Below are positions 23,295-35,587 of a stretch of 64,000 bases of DNA, one piece after another. Made by a program: the position numbers and the translations under genes. Location of the stretch: assembly GCF_029867415.1 (NCBI RefSeq), contig NC_081185.1:26709293-26773292 (forward strand), written 5' to 3'. The stretch's first letter is position 1. Each line of letters opens with the position of its first letter. The notes below the pieces were generated by a model, which saw nothing but the letters and a program-made list of their open reading frames with translations, was not told where the DNA came from and ran no database searches. Source of the stretch: Vicia villosa (taxonomy: Eukaryota > Streptophyta > Magnoliopsida > Fabales > Fabaceae).

Positions 23295-25256
23295 TCAAAC
23301 TCCATTTGTGATCTTGTACAAAGCAGAATCAACTATGCTCTGGAAATCCTTCAAAAACTCTACAAAGACATTGGCCTCTTCATTCTTATTGCCATCCAAC
23401 AATTTTTGGCCCTTCACAATAGCAGTAGAGATCTTCAATCTGTCAACGGGGGGAATCGAAGAACTAACATCATTATCAGCAATTACTTTCCTCACATGGC
23501 AAAGATAATCATTCAAATCATTCATTGCTTTAACTTTCTGCTCAAGTTTCGTATCTTCAGCCTTAAAATTCTCAGCTTCTTTAATCATTCTCTCAATTTC
23601 TTTGCTAGAGAGTCTTCCATTTTCATTAATTATAGTAATATCTTTCCTATTACCGCTTGCTTTGTCCTCTGCAGACACGTTTAATATTCCATCAGCATCT
23701 ATAGAGAAGCAAACTTTGATACGAATTTGGCCTTGAGGAGCACGAGGAATTGAGAATCTAAATAAACCTAGTAAATTGTTCTCACTGGCTTTTATTCTCT
23801 CTCCTTCATAAACATCAATCGCAACACGTAGTTGATAATCTTCATATGTAACATAGTCCTTAGTCTTCATAACAGGAATGGAAGTGTTTCTTGGAATTAT
23901 AACATCCATGTCATCTTCTTTTACTGAAGTACCAAGAGACAAGGGGGTAACATCTTGCAACACCATGTCTGAAACATTCTCAATGCCATCAATCAATAGA
24001 GCAGCCTGGACAGCCGCACCATAAGCAACGGCTTCATCAGGGTTGATGCTCATGCACAAATCCTTACCCTTAAAAAAGTCTTGCAAAAGCTGTTGCAATT
24101 TGGGGATTCTAGACGAGCCTCCAATAAGGACAACATCATCTACACTACTCTTGTCCACTCCAGAATCCCAAAAGCATCTATTGACAATCTTCATGCACTT
24201 TTCAAAGAGATCCATGTTGATTTCCTCAAACTTTGCTCGAGTGATAGATGAATACAAATCAATGCCTTCAAATAAAGCTACTACATCAATAGTAGTGACA
24301 GAAGCAAATGAAAGAATCCTTTTTGCCCTCTCGCAGCTACTTCGCAACCTCCTCAAGGATCCTGGGTTCCCTCTTATGTCCTTCTTGTGCTTCCTCTTGA
24401 ACTCCTCTACAAAGTGGTTCACCATTCTATTATCAAAGTCCTCTCCTCCGAGATGAGTATCTCCAGCAGTAGCCTTAACTTTAAAGACATTATTCTTAAT
24501 TGTGAGGAGAGACACATCAAAAGTTCCACCACCAAGATCAAAGATGAAAATAGTTCTCTCTTCAACACAATTAGCTCTCTTTTGAAGGCCATATGCAATA
24601 GCCGCCGCAGTTGGTTCATTGATTATCCGAATTACATTCAATCCGGCAATGGCACCAGCATCTTTTGTGGCTTTCCGCTGAGAATCGTTGAAATATGCCG
24701 GAACAGTAATCACTGCATTCTTAACAGGTGACTCCAAGAACTTTTCTGCAATCTCCCTCATTTTTGTGAGAACCATAGATGATATTTCTTCAGCAGAAAA
24801 ACGCTTTTCTTCACCCTTGTAGTTAACAAGAATCACGGGGTTGTCATCATTACCGGCGATGACCTTAAAGGGCCACAATAGAATATCATTCTGAGTAATG
24901 ATATCACTGTATTTCCTTCCAATTAATCTCTTTGCATCTGCATAAATTTTTTAATCGAAGATCACCAGATAATCATAATAACTAAATTATTTAATTTATA
25001 AAACATTTATACCGAAACCAGAAAAAGATAGATTACCATAAATAGTGTTGGAAGCATTGGAGGCGGCCTGATATTTGGCAGCTTCACCTATCAATCTTTG
25101 ATCATTAGTAAAAGCAACAAAAGAAGGTGTTGTTCTGTTTCCTTGATCATTATGTATGATCTCAGCTCTATTGTTTTGGCCCTGCCATACAGCGACACAT
25201 GAATAGGTCGTGCCAAGGTCAATTCCAATAGCAGGTCCCTCATATTTTTTGGCCAT
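23295..25256 (-). CDS. Cytosolic-type HSP70 (heat shock cognate 70) paralogue, 620 aa, two exons
   Basis: ATP-dependent Hsp70 chaperone. Exon 1 is 25256-25037 and exon 2 is 24937-23295; the intron of 99 bp (25036-24938) has GT...AG ends and splits an Asp codon at residue 74, the position used by plant cytosolic HSP70 genes. All three family signatures are present: IDLGTTYS (residues 12-19), [14 protein letters not shown] (203-216) and [15 protein letters not shown] (342-356). The substrate-binding domain follows ([16 protein letters not shown], then [16 protein letters not shown]). Known cytosolic members are about 650 aa and end in EEVD after Gly-Met repeats; this one stops at residue 620 with [11 protein letters not shown] and lacks both. 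It should therefore not bind TPR co-chaperones through EEVD (inference). It may be a diverged or specialised copy. The paralogue at 62585 faces the other way. Confidence 0.95.
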
Positions 25257-25848
25257 TCTGCTTCAACTGAACGAAGCAGCCTGTTGTGTTATGGAACTTT
25301 TTAATCTACTTTGGATTGATAGTAGAATTCGTGAATGTATTTAAGCATGTATATATCTTGATTCGATAAAGTGAATTAATAGTCAATGACTTTTAATTAT
25401 TCCCATGACATAAATATAGTCTCTTCGTTTTCTATGCACATTGCATGCCAGTGGAAATTATTATGGGAAGGGAACTAAAGTCTGAATGCTTTCAAGTGAT
25501 ATCTAAGCTAGCGTGACAAAAGATTATACTAGTTCTACAATCAAGGTGATGAGTGGTTAGTAAGGATTTTGTTAGTCTTCACTTGCTAAGTTTACACAGA
25601 TTAAATTTTTGTTTAAATATCATTAAAAATAATCATTAAAAATAATAACGTAAAATGAATAATTGGGCAAGTGGGACACATGGCAAACTCACATCAGTTT
25701 TTACATTTTGACAACTTGCTAAAAGAAAAAAGTTTTTATTTAAAAAATTATTTAATTAAAGAAAAAATAAACAGAATAATTGTATTCTTTATATTTTGTT
25801 TTTAAAATAATTATTTCATTAATTCCTGAGTAATAATAAAAACTATAA
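25257..25848 (-). promoter_or_regulatory. Upstream region of the minus-strand HSP70
   Basis: A TATATA core lies at about 25349-25356 (minus strand), some 93 bp before the ATG. The last 28 bp before and over the start codon match the other HSP70 (TTCGTTCAGTTGAAGCAGA here, ATTCATTCACTTGAAACAGA there). I could not identify a clear three-unit heat shock element. The distal part is AT-rich without other features. Confidence 0.4.
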
Positions 25849-28221
25849 TCACTATATATATAAAAACCCAATAGTCACGTTGAAAAATTCAATAAACACC
25901 ATTTATTATTCCTATTTATTTTCCATTTACAATTTAAATGTTGTACGTTTTCAATGTGACTATTGAGTTTTATAAATTTTATCATTATCTCACAATTAAT
26001 TTTCTTTTTATATGCTCTCCATCTCACAAATTATTTTCATTTCCTATTCTCTCTCTCAAATTCACTGACCAATTAATTTTCATTTCATATTCTCTCTCTC
26101 TCAAAATAACATAAAAAGAAACGAAGAAAAAAGAGGGAAGATCGAAACAATGCAAAACTCTGACGCGATTCACGCTGGTAACTGCTTGTAGAACAACAAA
26201 AACGACACGTCTCACGACGAGAACCACCACACCGACGGAATCGAACCACCGCAAACCCGCCTCCTCCGACATCCACGAACAGCCTCACGCTGCAACTCCC
26301 TCAGTGTTGTTACCGTACCTCCGCGCGGAACCGGCCAAGTAGCCTTCCGTCTCCGCCTTAACACCTTGCACCACCATGTTGCTCTTTCGTCCTTCACCCG
26401 GTAATCGTGTGCTCCCTCCTTTTGCTTTTCTATTTCATATGTTGGGTTTTGGATGTTTGTTTTGGTGATTTCTGAAAATAGTTGAGAAGAAGAAGTTTGG
26501 ATAAAGAGTGAATGTCGAGAAAGAGGAGAGGGGAAGTGAAATTTACGTTTTTCATTTTGTAAAGTCCTTAAATGCTATTGTGATTTTGTTTCTTTTCTAT
26601 TTGTATGTTAAGTGTTTGGTTGTAGATCTATGATGTTAAATCTAACTTTTAACTTACTTATATTTGATTTGAGGCAGTGCCCAACAAAAGCTTTGGCTCA
26701 TTGATGATGGAAGACTATCAAAAAGTGATGGTTGATCGTCGGGGTGAGGAAGAACAATTCACTTTAAGTTAGCAATTGAAGTAGCTACTTTGTCAAAAGC
26801 TATGCGTTTAGTATGTACACATTGTATTGATGGATTATGTGGTTTATGATTCAAAAATTGATGCTTCTTCTTTTGTTTGTCAAGCTGTGTATTAAGGTTT
26901 AATGAAGTTTTATGGATGGATTTTCAATGGAAATTGAGTGTAGAAACAAAAGATGTGATTGTTACATGGTTGATGATTTTGGAGTTTGGTTCATGAAGGT
27001 TTTTACGCACAGGTAGTGTGGAGTTTGGTTATAGAAAATGTTTTCGGTTTCTATGTGGCTTTTAGAAATCACCAATCGGTGAGCTAAAAATATATGTCAA
27101 TGTGCATTTTGGTTGATTTTTCCCCATTGATCGGTTGATCCTATCTGGATCCCACAATTTCAAAAGCTAAATCAATACAATATGTTATCTATTAATGGAA
27201 TAAAGTTTTGTTTGGCAGGATATGATGACTATTTATTCGACTGGATGATTTTAAAATATCAAGAGGTATAACAGAGAAAAAAAAGAATTTATTGTGAGTG
27301 TATTCTTTTCATGTAGGTTAACCTGATTGTTACGCAATTAAAATAAGAAAAATAAGGATGATATCATGTCAATGGAAACTTATGTGTATTTTGGTAAGTT
27401 GACTTAGAGAAACGTATTCATTACAATCTGAAGTTATTTTTCTTAACCTCGTTCCAAGTATCGGTAGCAGAAAGTAATGTCTTTTTTGCTATTTCTGTAG
27501 ACATTTTGTGGTTTCTATTCCTAATTTGTTTTTTAATACCTGCCACATGGAGTGTTCGTTTTGAGTGTTCGTGTTAGCTTTTGTTCTTTCTACAGAGTTT
27601 ATATGTTTGTTCATTTAATGAATGAGAATTAGTGAGTTTATAGCAATATGAAAGATTATGACATTTTCTATTAGTCTTTGAGTAATGCTTCATTTTTTTA
27701 TCTTGCTATTGTATTTTTTTTCAACTACCACTTTCATATTTTTGTGCTTAGAGCAAGATTATAGAGAGAAATATGATATTCAGGGGCGGAGCCAAGGCCC
27801 AGCTAGTCTGGGAAGGCGCTCGGGCTCAACCCCTATTTTATTTGTATTCCCACCAATTTATTAGTCAATTTTTTGACAAAATCATGGGCAAAATTAGTAA
27901 AAATAGAATGTGAAAATTAAAACAGATAAATAATCAATGGTATAAAATTTTTGCCCAAGCTGCATAAAATTCCTGGCTCCGCCGCTGACGATATTTATCA
28001 TTTGTAGTGGTGTCAATCGAGTATTGCGGAAAAATATAGGTTGTTCAAATATTCGTAGTCAAGATCTCATTTATTTTGTGTTGTTTTTTATTTATTTTTT
28101 TGTTAATTATTTTCTATTGAATCCTCTTGGAATAAGAGAAAATAATTTTAAGAAATGAATTATAAAATATATTTTTACATAAGAAATTTTGTCCCGAGTC
28201 TTGCACGGGTATACACACTAG
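25849..28221 (+). mobile_element. Non-autonomous Helitron
   Basis: The 5' end is TC (TCACTATATATATAAAAACC) preceded by A. The 3' end is CTAG at 28218-28221 followed by T, with an imperfect hairpin just upstream (CCCGAG...GCACGGG) that finishes about ten bases before CTAG. This combination is diagnostic of plant Helitrons. No Rep/helicase is encoded. A GC-rich, exon-like tract at 26150-26400, followed by GTAATC and an intron-like T-rich stretch, may be a captured gene fragment; its frames hold no recognised domain. The 5' limit is less secure than the 3' end. Confidence 0.72.
27781..27987. mobile_element. 207-bp hAT-type MITE nested in the Helitron
   Basis: Terminal inverted repeats are CAGGGGCGGAGCCAAGG and, inverted at the right end, CAGCGGCGGAGCCAGG. 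The flanks are ATGATATT at 27773-27780 and ACGATATT at 27988-27995, an 8-bp duplication with one change. There is no coding. Confidence 0.88.
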
Positions 28222-28392
28222 TATAATATCATTTGAACTAAATTATCTAAAATGACTTAAAAATAATATTTAATTTGTTTCAACTAAAATTTTAAATAGC
28301 AAAAAAAATTTATAAATTTGTGAAAAAATAACAGTTACGAAAGAAATATGAACTTATAAATTCAAAATATGAGCTTCAATTTCTCAAACTAA

Positions 28393-29206
28393 GGCTCTGT
28401 TTGGTAAAACTAGCTGGTAGCTAATGACTGATAGTTGGTAGCTGGTAGCTGATGAATGGTAGCTGATAAGCTAATTTGAGTGTTTGGTAAATTAGTTGTT
28501 ACAAGTACAACTAGCTGATAAATACAAAATGACACAAAAGAACTTTATTATTAAGAAATTTGTGATTTATTTATCTTATCATATTATATTATAAAATTCA
28601 TTTTTATCTGATAAAAATAAATATATTAATACAAACTTACAATATAATTTTAATATATGTGAAAAATTTAAGAAACATGAAAATATTTTAAATTTATATA
28701 TAAATTATATAAATAAATTTAACGAAATACATGAAATTTGAATTCAGTTAAATTAATCAAAATCAATGATAAAAATAAATTTATTATTTAATATCATAAG
28801 ATAAAAGTACAACAAATTTTTTAATTTTCTCCAACTCGATTAATCTCATTGATTATTCGATTACTTTTCACTAACTTGAGAAATATCAACACTATTTTAA
28901 AATTTATTGTATAATTTAGATGTTATTAAAAACATTAAACATTGAATCATAATATATATTGAAGGGTAAAAGCTAATACTATATTGAAGAGTAAAAATAA
29001 ATTCTTGTTAAAATAATAAGGGCATAAATGAAAGAAAATGTCACAAGCTAAAAGCTACAAGCTCAAAAGCTACTTCAATTAGCTTTTAAACAAAGAAGAC
29101 AAAAGCTAGTAAAAAAGTTAAAAGCTAAAAACAGTTACCAAACAGAACTTTTTAATTTATATAAGCTGGAAAGCTAAAAGCTCTTTTTATGGCCTTACCA
29201 GACAGA
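28393..29206. mobile_element. MITE, hAT-like, with TAGCT subterminal repeats
   Basis: Left end GGCTCTGTTTGGTAA and right end, inverted, AATCTGTCTGGTAAGGCC. Both subterminal regions are dense in GGTAGCT or AGCTTTT motifs. The interior is AT-rich and non-coding. No exact 8-bp duplication could be fixed. Confidence 0.65.
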
Positions 29207-30411
29207 TTCTTAGTCTAAAATATATATAAAATGAAAGAGAAAGACTACTTATTTTACTAAAATATCAAAATATTACAATTCAGGATTGTATTGGTTTCAA
29301 TGTTTTAAAAAGAGGACCAAATCAGTCATTTCAACCGATTAGACAGAGACCGAGTGGTGAATTCGGTGTGATTAGTCTTATAAAATTGCAAATGAGTCAA
29401 AATCAGAGTAAAACCAAATTAAACTATCCAAAACTATTTGAACTAAAGAATCAGAGCGAATTTCGTAAAACCATCTAATTTAAAGAAATTCTTGTCATTG
29501 ATCAATTTAAAAGAATTATGAATGGAGAGTTATGCAAAGCAAAATTATACTTTCAAGTATACATTTTTTATGAAGTCTCTAATCTAAGAATGTACGATGA
29601 TGGCAACTATCAATTATAGTGATCAAAGCAAGTGTTTTGAGAATATTTTAATGTTTATGATCCTTAGTGATCAGTTGAGTAGATGTGTCTGTAATAGACC
29701 TTTTCATATCGTCGATTAAATATATCAACTCTCGGATTTAACAATATGTAGAGAAAGACACAACATAGTATGATTGGTGTTTCTCTTTAAGGATAAAATG
29801 AGTGTTTTATAAAAAAGGGTGCAAATAAGGACAAACAAGAGTGCATCATACAAGTCCAAAATAAGTATGATGAAAATGGGACAACCAATCGATTGGAACT
29901 AGCATCCAATTGATTTGATCATCTCAAAAATCAGAAATTCAAACATTGGAGCTCACCACAATGGCTAGTTGGGTGAGACGTAAATGGAACGACTACTTCC
30001 GACTACTATCTTGCAATTTTTGAGGTTATCAATTGATTGACACATCCTTCCATTCATTGGGTAGAAGCTACATATAGAAGTAACTTTTTCATTCTTCTCA
30101 TCTCATCATAACTTCTCTTGCGCAATGCTTTAGAAACATTTTAGCTCTCTCAATCATCTATGATCACCTCCAAATAGCCTAAAAAAGAACCTGATCCTCT
30201 CAATCATCACCTTCTACTTATCTGAAAAATTTCTCTACTCAAGCTCAGGAGAACAATTTCAAGGGTTTTATGCCGATAGAGAGTTGCATGTCTCTCACTA
30301 CCTGGATGAGGAAATCTTCAAAGATTGTGCGTTCATGGAAGCCGACAACTTTGCCAAGTTGAGAGATTTCGTTTTTGAGAAACCTTAAGAGAGGTGCCGT
30401 GAATTTGTAAC
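29207..30411. other. Repeat-like stretch with phased palindromes, no gene
   Basis: Mostly unrecognised repeat. Paired palindromes lie at 29885-30060 (separate entry). A short frame at about 30229-30388 (HYLDEEIFKDCAFMEADNFAKL) looks like a decayed transposon-encoded peptide, but the family was not identified. Confidence 0.4.
29885..30060. repeat. Two pairs of 12-bp palindromes around CCAATCGATTGG, 21-bp phased
   Basis: CCAATCGATTGG starts at 29885 and its variant CCAATTGATTTG at 29906, 21 bp apart. ATCAATTGATTG starts at 30028 and TCCATTCATTGG at 30049, again 21 bp apart. The sequence differs from the GTAACCGGTTAC sites at 3763-3949, but the layout is the same. Confidence 0.65.
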
Positions 30412-31125
30412 ACTACTACAAATTACGTTTTTTATGACGAAACTTTCATCTCGAACAATAAAAAACTAAGGGTTTAGGTCCTAGGAACGCCATGTTTTTT
30501 TTAATAATCAATCTTTTTCCTCAGTTTTAAAAACTAAGGGAATATAACTATAAACGTGTTCGCTTCGAATCCCAGTCACTTGATTTTAATTTTTTTTAAT
30601 GGTTTAGTTAGTATTTCCCTCTTGGCGTCTTTCCAGCTTCCCTTTTTTTCTTTGTTAATTTTTTTATCCGTACTAACTTCGGTTATTTGGTCTATCTGAG
30701 AGTTAATACATTTTACATAAATATTTTCAGATACCTATTTTCAAAACCCAATTTAATTGTTTTATTTTATATATTCAATTCCCTCAGTTTTCACCAAAAA
30801 CCGATGTGATATATATTTTAAATGAATTTCTAAAATATGGCGCTATTGTGCTTTTTTATATTTTATATTTTTAATTAATACTTTCATGTCCATTTTAATG
30901 TAAAAACGACATGTCACATATTTTACATGAAATTCTTTGTAGAACTAGTTAGTTTCTAACTTTTCATATACCTACCAACCCTCTAACGTCATTTCGTCAT
31001 TCTCTTTGCAAAAACCCTAGGAATTTCTTAAAAACTTCCAATAACTCATATTTCTCTTAATTAGGTAAGTCCATAGCTTTCTACTATAATCGTCGATAAA
31101 TGTGACAAAATATCTATTGCAACTG
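30412..31125. mobile_element. Possible CACTA (En/Spm) fragment
   Basis: Begins CACTACTACAAATTACG, resembling CACTA ends, and contains several ACTAAGGG and CCGATGTGA-like motifs seen in subterminal parts of legume CACTA elements. A matching 3' end is not convincing (TTTGTAGAACTAG near 30940). No transposase is present. Confidence 0.35.
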
Positions 31126-32845
31126 TCATAACCCAAAATTTGTCCACCATTTTTTCAAGGTTTCTTGGCCCAAGAAATTTCCTCAGACATCTATGATCAT
31201 CAGATGCTCAAGGCCACATACTCATCATTATCCTAAGCAATAGGTCCCCAACTAGGGTTTGGTTTCTTTTCAAGGAAATGAGATTTATGACACCTCAAGT
31301 GGACTTCATGGCCTGTCATACGCTTTAAAGGATCCTCATGCCAAGTTTCAAGCTCTGATTCATAAGTTTGTTCAGTCAATGGCTCAAATGATCAACAGTC
31401 GACCAGCTTGACCTAAAAGTCAACTATGGTCAAATAATAGTCAAAACTCCTGATTTTTGGTCAACATCATCATTTTGAAGTTACAGTCATCATTTGATCA
31501 AGGGTTGATCATGATTCATCAAGAAAAGATCCAAAATCATTAAAATATAAAGTTTTTAAATTAGGCTTTTTAAGGAGAAAGTCAACTAAACTTTGACCAA
31601 TCATAACTCTCACATGGTTCATCATAAATTTCCCAACCAAAGCTCATTCTCAAGGAAATTAAATTCTCTACAACTTTGATGTTGGGACTAAGACCAAGAA
31701 ATGCATCATTTGAGAGATATGCGCCAAAACATTACAGGTCCTTCTAGTAGTTCACAAAAAGCTGTTTTTGTCGGGGGCCCATATCATCAAGATAAAATCT
31801 TCAAATGCAAAAACTGTTCTGAAGTGGGTTGTAGAGGACACCTTGGGCTTTCCAAAAAGTCCTATAACACCTTTATAGGATAAATATTAAGGAAGTTATA
31901 GATTGCACAAGTTGGCTAAAAGTTGAGAAAAGCATGAAACCCTAATTGATGAATTTTGAACTTTTGAGTAATGGGCCTATTATTTCAAGTAACCCACGTG
32001 TGTTTGAGCTCATCAAGGACCCATGAACCATTTTATCCTTATTTTATGGTTTTTATTTATTTTATTTTGAATTTATTCATTAAAAATTAAAATAAATCAA
32101 AATAAAATCATTATTTAATGATAAAATGTGATTGGATTATTTGTAAAATCATATAATCAGATGGAGGTTGATCTAATGGCCAAGAAAGAGTGGAGAAAGT
32201 GCATGAAATAGCATGGAGCTTAATATAGAAAGATTTAATACATGAATCAAAGTCAAATTGTTTCCAATCAAATATTTGATTATTTCCCAAGCTATCAAGC
32301 CTTAATAGCTCCTCTATATATTCTCACTCTCTTCAGCATGAGCAGTCACGATTCCCAGCCTCTTACAAACCCTAACCAAGCTTCAAAAAAAAATCAAAGT
32401 TTAAGGCACGATATAAATCTCTCTCCAGCAAGTTTCAGTGAATTCAAAGCATCCTATCATCCTCCTGCAATTCCAAAGGACCAATTCAGATCATCCCACA
32501 AGGCCAAATCATCCCCGATTGTGCCATGTAAGTATCACCGGTGAGGTAAGGTTTCTTGAAATCGAACTTGTTAATCTACGCATTGTTGGTGCATTTGATG
32601 TGTGTATTCGTGTTCAGGGCATCCATTAGGACAAGTCCAACATCTCACATGTAAGCCTTTTAAAACTCTCTTTAATTTTCTTTCTTGTATTCTAAAATAG
32701 GACAAAAGTAAAACAATTAAATAGAAAATATGGACTGAATTTAGAATTGATGGAAAACTTCATAAAAACAAAATAATATTGTGTATAATATTTCCGTTAA
32801 ATTGTTTACATTTTGTAAGTTCAAAACCTATTCTAAATAAAAAAA

Positions 32846-32992
32846 CTACTATTACTATTATTATTGCTATTAATATTATTACTATTATTATTATTAAAAT
32901 TATAATTACTATTATTATTAGTATTATTCTTATTATTATTATTAGAATTAGTATTATTATTTTTATTTTTATTAGTATTAATAGAATTGTGA
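32846..32992. repeat. (ATT)n-rich microsatellite
   Basis: An imperfect trinucleotide run of ATT units with interruptions. It produces artificial Ile-rich frames on both strands. Confidence 0.93.
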
Positions 32993-33094
32993 AATAATAA
33001 TAAATAGCTACAGTATTATTACTGTTATTATTAGTATTAAATGGCAGCAATACTTAAATAAATAGTTTCAGAAGGAAACAAACTCAACAAATAT

Positions 33095-33167
33095 GGAAAT
33101 GGCCTAGTGGTGTTACTTAGAGTTCATAAACCTTGTTGTCCTTGATTCGAGTCTTGGTGTGACCAGA
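33095..33167 (+). repeat. tRNA-like tract with box A and box B
   Basis: TGGCCTAGTGG (33100-33110) fits RNA polymerase III box A and GATTCGAGTCT (33144-33154) fits box B, at tRNA-like spacing, and the tract ends near TGACCA. Cloverleaf stems are not well formed, so this is more likely a SINE or LTR-embedded tRNA relic than a working tRNA gene. Confidence 0.4.
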
Positions 33168-33410
33168 AGTTTTTAAACTTTTTTTTCTAGACTTTGGTAA
33201 TAACATATATGCCACGTAACTTGCCACGCGTGCACAAAATATACATGTCAGACGCCACACATACACTATTAAACGTCTGTTTCCATCAAATAGACGGAAA
33301 GGACTAACGTGCCACCTTTTTAATAGATAAGGAGTCTATTTGAACATTTTAAAAATTAAGGGACCAAAATGGACCCCGAGATAAAGTTAAGGGACGAAAA
33401 AGGGTATTTT

Positions 33411-35040
33411 GCTCATAAATTACTACAATTTGCATACGATACAATTATGGTAGGGGAGTGTTCGTGGAAGAATTTGTGGGCGTTAAAAGTTATTCTTCGA
33501 GGTTTCGAGATGGTGTCAGAATTGAGAGTGAACATGTGGAACAACAAGCTTTATGGGGTAAAGACAGATCAATATTTCTTACAAGCGGCAAGTGAGTTTT
33601 TATGTTGTAAACTAGACAGTATTCCTTTTAAATTTTTTGGTGTTATAGTTGGTGGTAATCCGAGAAGGCTTTAGTTTTGGGATCCGGTGTTTGCTACAAT
33701 GTGGGCTAAACTTTCGTCGTGGATTGGAAGCTTACTATCCATTGGAGGAAGACTCTCAGTGGTCACAAAACTGTCGGTTTGCTACATGTCCTTCTTCAAA
33801 TTGCCTATCAAAGTGGTGGAAGCTATGGTTAAAATCAAGAGAAATTTCTTATGGCATAATGCAGTAGATAAGAGAGGAGTGGACTGGATTAGTTGGAGCA
33901 CAATCTATAAACAAAAAGAAGAGGGAGGATTAGGAGTAAAAGATATGATGTTGTTTAATAAGACTTTAGTAACAAAGTGGCTGTGGATATTTCTAAATGA
34001 AGACGAGGCTATTTGGAAAGGAATTTTGGAGGAAAGATACGAATTACTGTACTAGAGGATTGTTTTTAAGAAGAAGGTGGGCAACCAAGCATTAGAGTCT
34101 CTATGGTGGAGGGATTTGATGAAAATTGGAGATGAAATACAGGCTGGTGGATTCACGCAAATCTTATCAATAAAAATAGGAAATGGTAGTAAGGTGTCAT
34201 TTTGAAAAAGTAGATGGTTGTGTCAATGGCCTCTATTCAATGTTTTTCCTGCTATGTTTTAGGTGTGTGTAAATGATAGTAGTAGTGTACAAGACATGGT
34301 GGTGTGGGAGGATAATGCATGGCACTGGAAACTAGAAGGTGATGAAGACATTCATAACCAAGAGGTAAGAGAGGAACTGATAGAGTTGAAAGAAATTTTG
34401 GCAGGTGTGGAGCTGAAAAGATTCGAAAATGATGTATTTGGCTGGCCGTTGGATGGTTCAGGAGAATTTAGAGTCAAGGCATATTACAGAAAATTACATC
34501 AGTTGGCGTCCGTAGAAGTGGAGGCCCCCAATAACAAAGCAGCGTGGCAGGTTGTGTGGAACTCGTGGATGCCGTCGAAGGTCAAAATTTTTGCTTGGAG
34601 ATTGATCAAGAATAGATTAGCAAAAAGATCTCAGTTAGTTAACAGAGGGATTTTATAGGACAACGAGACAGCTTTTTGTGTGTTTGGGTGCGCGGAGCCG
34701 GAAGAGCTACAACACTTGTTTCTCACCTGCTCCATAGCTAAAGGAGTGTGGCAAAAGTTCTTTACTTGGTTGGGGATTATCCATCTGACAGAGATAACTT
34801 GCTGTGTATTTTTCTTGCAAATGGTTGGGATTTTGAAAAACAAAATGTTCCTCAAGGAGAGCGGGTGTTATTTGGGCAGCAACATGTTGGTGCATTTGAA
34901 AACAACAAAACGATATCATATTTAGCAATGAGGTGGTTGATATTGAGGAAATCATCCACAATGTTAAGATGCTTTTTTGGTGGTGGCTAGCTATTGGCAA
35001 CAAAGAAAAGGTTAAGTGTAATTTTTATGAGTGGAACCAT
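33411..35040 (+). pseudogene. LINE ORF2 remnant: end of RT and zf-RVT
   Basis: Reads KLLQFAYDTIMVGE at its start: the first Asp of the catalytic FADD is Tyr, so the polymerase site is lost. It continues through an ILRGFEMVSEL block. A stop follows at 33674, then LSSWIGSLLSIGGRLSVVTK and a GVDWISWSTIYKQKEEGGLG thumb block. Stops occur at 34053 and near 34203, then a zf-RVT region (WNSWMPSKVKIFAWRLIKNR). A stop at 34656 lies between NRGIL and the Cys/His part (CVFGCAEPEELQHLFLTC). Clearly inactive. Confidence 0.85.
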
Positions 35041-35164
35041 TGCCCATTAGATTTCATGTAACTTGTAGGATGAGTAAGGTAGTTGGTAGAAATTATTGAG
35101 TGAACTTGTAATGTATTGAGAATTTTTGGTTCTCTGTTATATAATTCATTGCTTATAAAAAAAA
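33411..35164 (+). mobile_element. 5'-truncated LINE
   Basis: The homology starts inside the reverse transcriptase at the FADD block and ends with an A tail at 35157-35164. No target duplication was found, so the 5' edge is approximate. Confidence 0.82.
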
Positions 35165-35248
35165 TCCTAAAGAATTATTAAGTGTACAAATAAAAAAGAA
35201 AAATTAAACACACACTTCCAAACACCTAAAGATTCTTAGGTCTTTTAG

Positions 35249-35587
35249 GTTATGTTCTAGAGTTTGGAGACGATTGGAGGGAAAGGCTTTCGAAAATGAA
35301 TTTTTACAAAAATATAGAAAAATATTTGACATATTTTGAAAAAATAATTTTATATAGAATGATATAAAAATATTTATTATTACTATATTTTTAATTTTTA
35401 GACACATACTTCCAACTCTCATTCAATACAAATTTTAAGTTCCTCTAAAATAGGGACTTTTAGAGTTAGGAATAAAAGCAAATCCTCCAAAACCCTCCCA
35501 ATCAAAATCCTTCAATTCTTTCTACTCAATACTTCTCTATTTTTAAAGTCCTCTTCTCCCTTCCCCTCCAAACTCCCAAACATAGCC
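35249..35587. mobile_element. MITE with GTTTGGAG-type inverted ends
   Basis: Left GGTTATGTTCTAGAGTTTGG and right, inverted, GGCTATGTTTGGGAGTTTGG, followed on both sides by purine-rich GGAGGG/GGAAGGG tracts. The interior is AT-rich. The target duplication was not resolved. Confidence 0.6.

Larger units (their letters stand above)
31126..33410 (+). repeat. Long LTR fragment, Tat/Ogre-like
   Basis: Begins TGTCATAACCCAAAATTTGT at about 31126, a typical start of legume Ogre-like LTRs. A TATA-like CTATATATTC follows near 32312. It holds an (ATT)n microsatellite and a tRNA-like tract. The right side is cut by or grades into the LINE at about 33411. The open frames 31701-31883 and 32242-32629 have no recognised domain. 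No gag-pol is present. Confidence 0.5.

Noticed and set aside
26024..26397. Minus-strand open frames in the Helitron
   Set aside because: Overlapping frames in a GC-rich tract, Arg/Val-rich with no domain, starting from weak codons.
31701..31883. 60-codon frame with several Cys and His (CKNCSEVGCRGH)
   Set aside because: Looks like a zinc knuckle at first, but the spacing does not fit CCHC and it lies in the U3 part of an LTR.
32760..33050. Ile-rich open frames on both strands
   Set aside because: Products of the (ATT)n repeat.
33095..33167. Functional tRNA gene
   Set aside because: Boxes A and B are present but acceptor and anticodon stems do not pair well; kept only as a tRNA-like relic.
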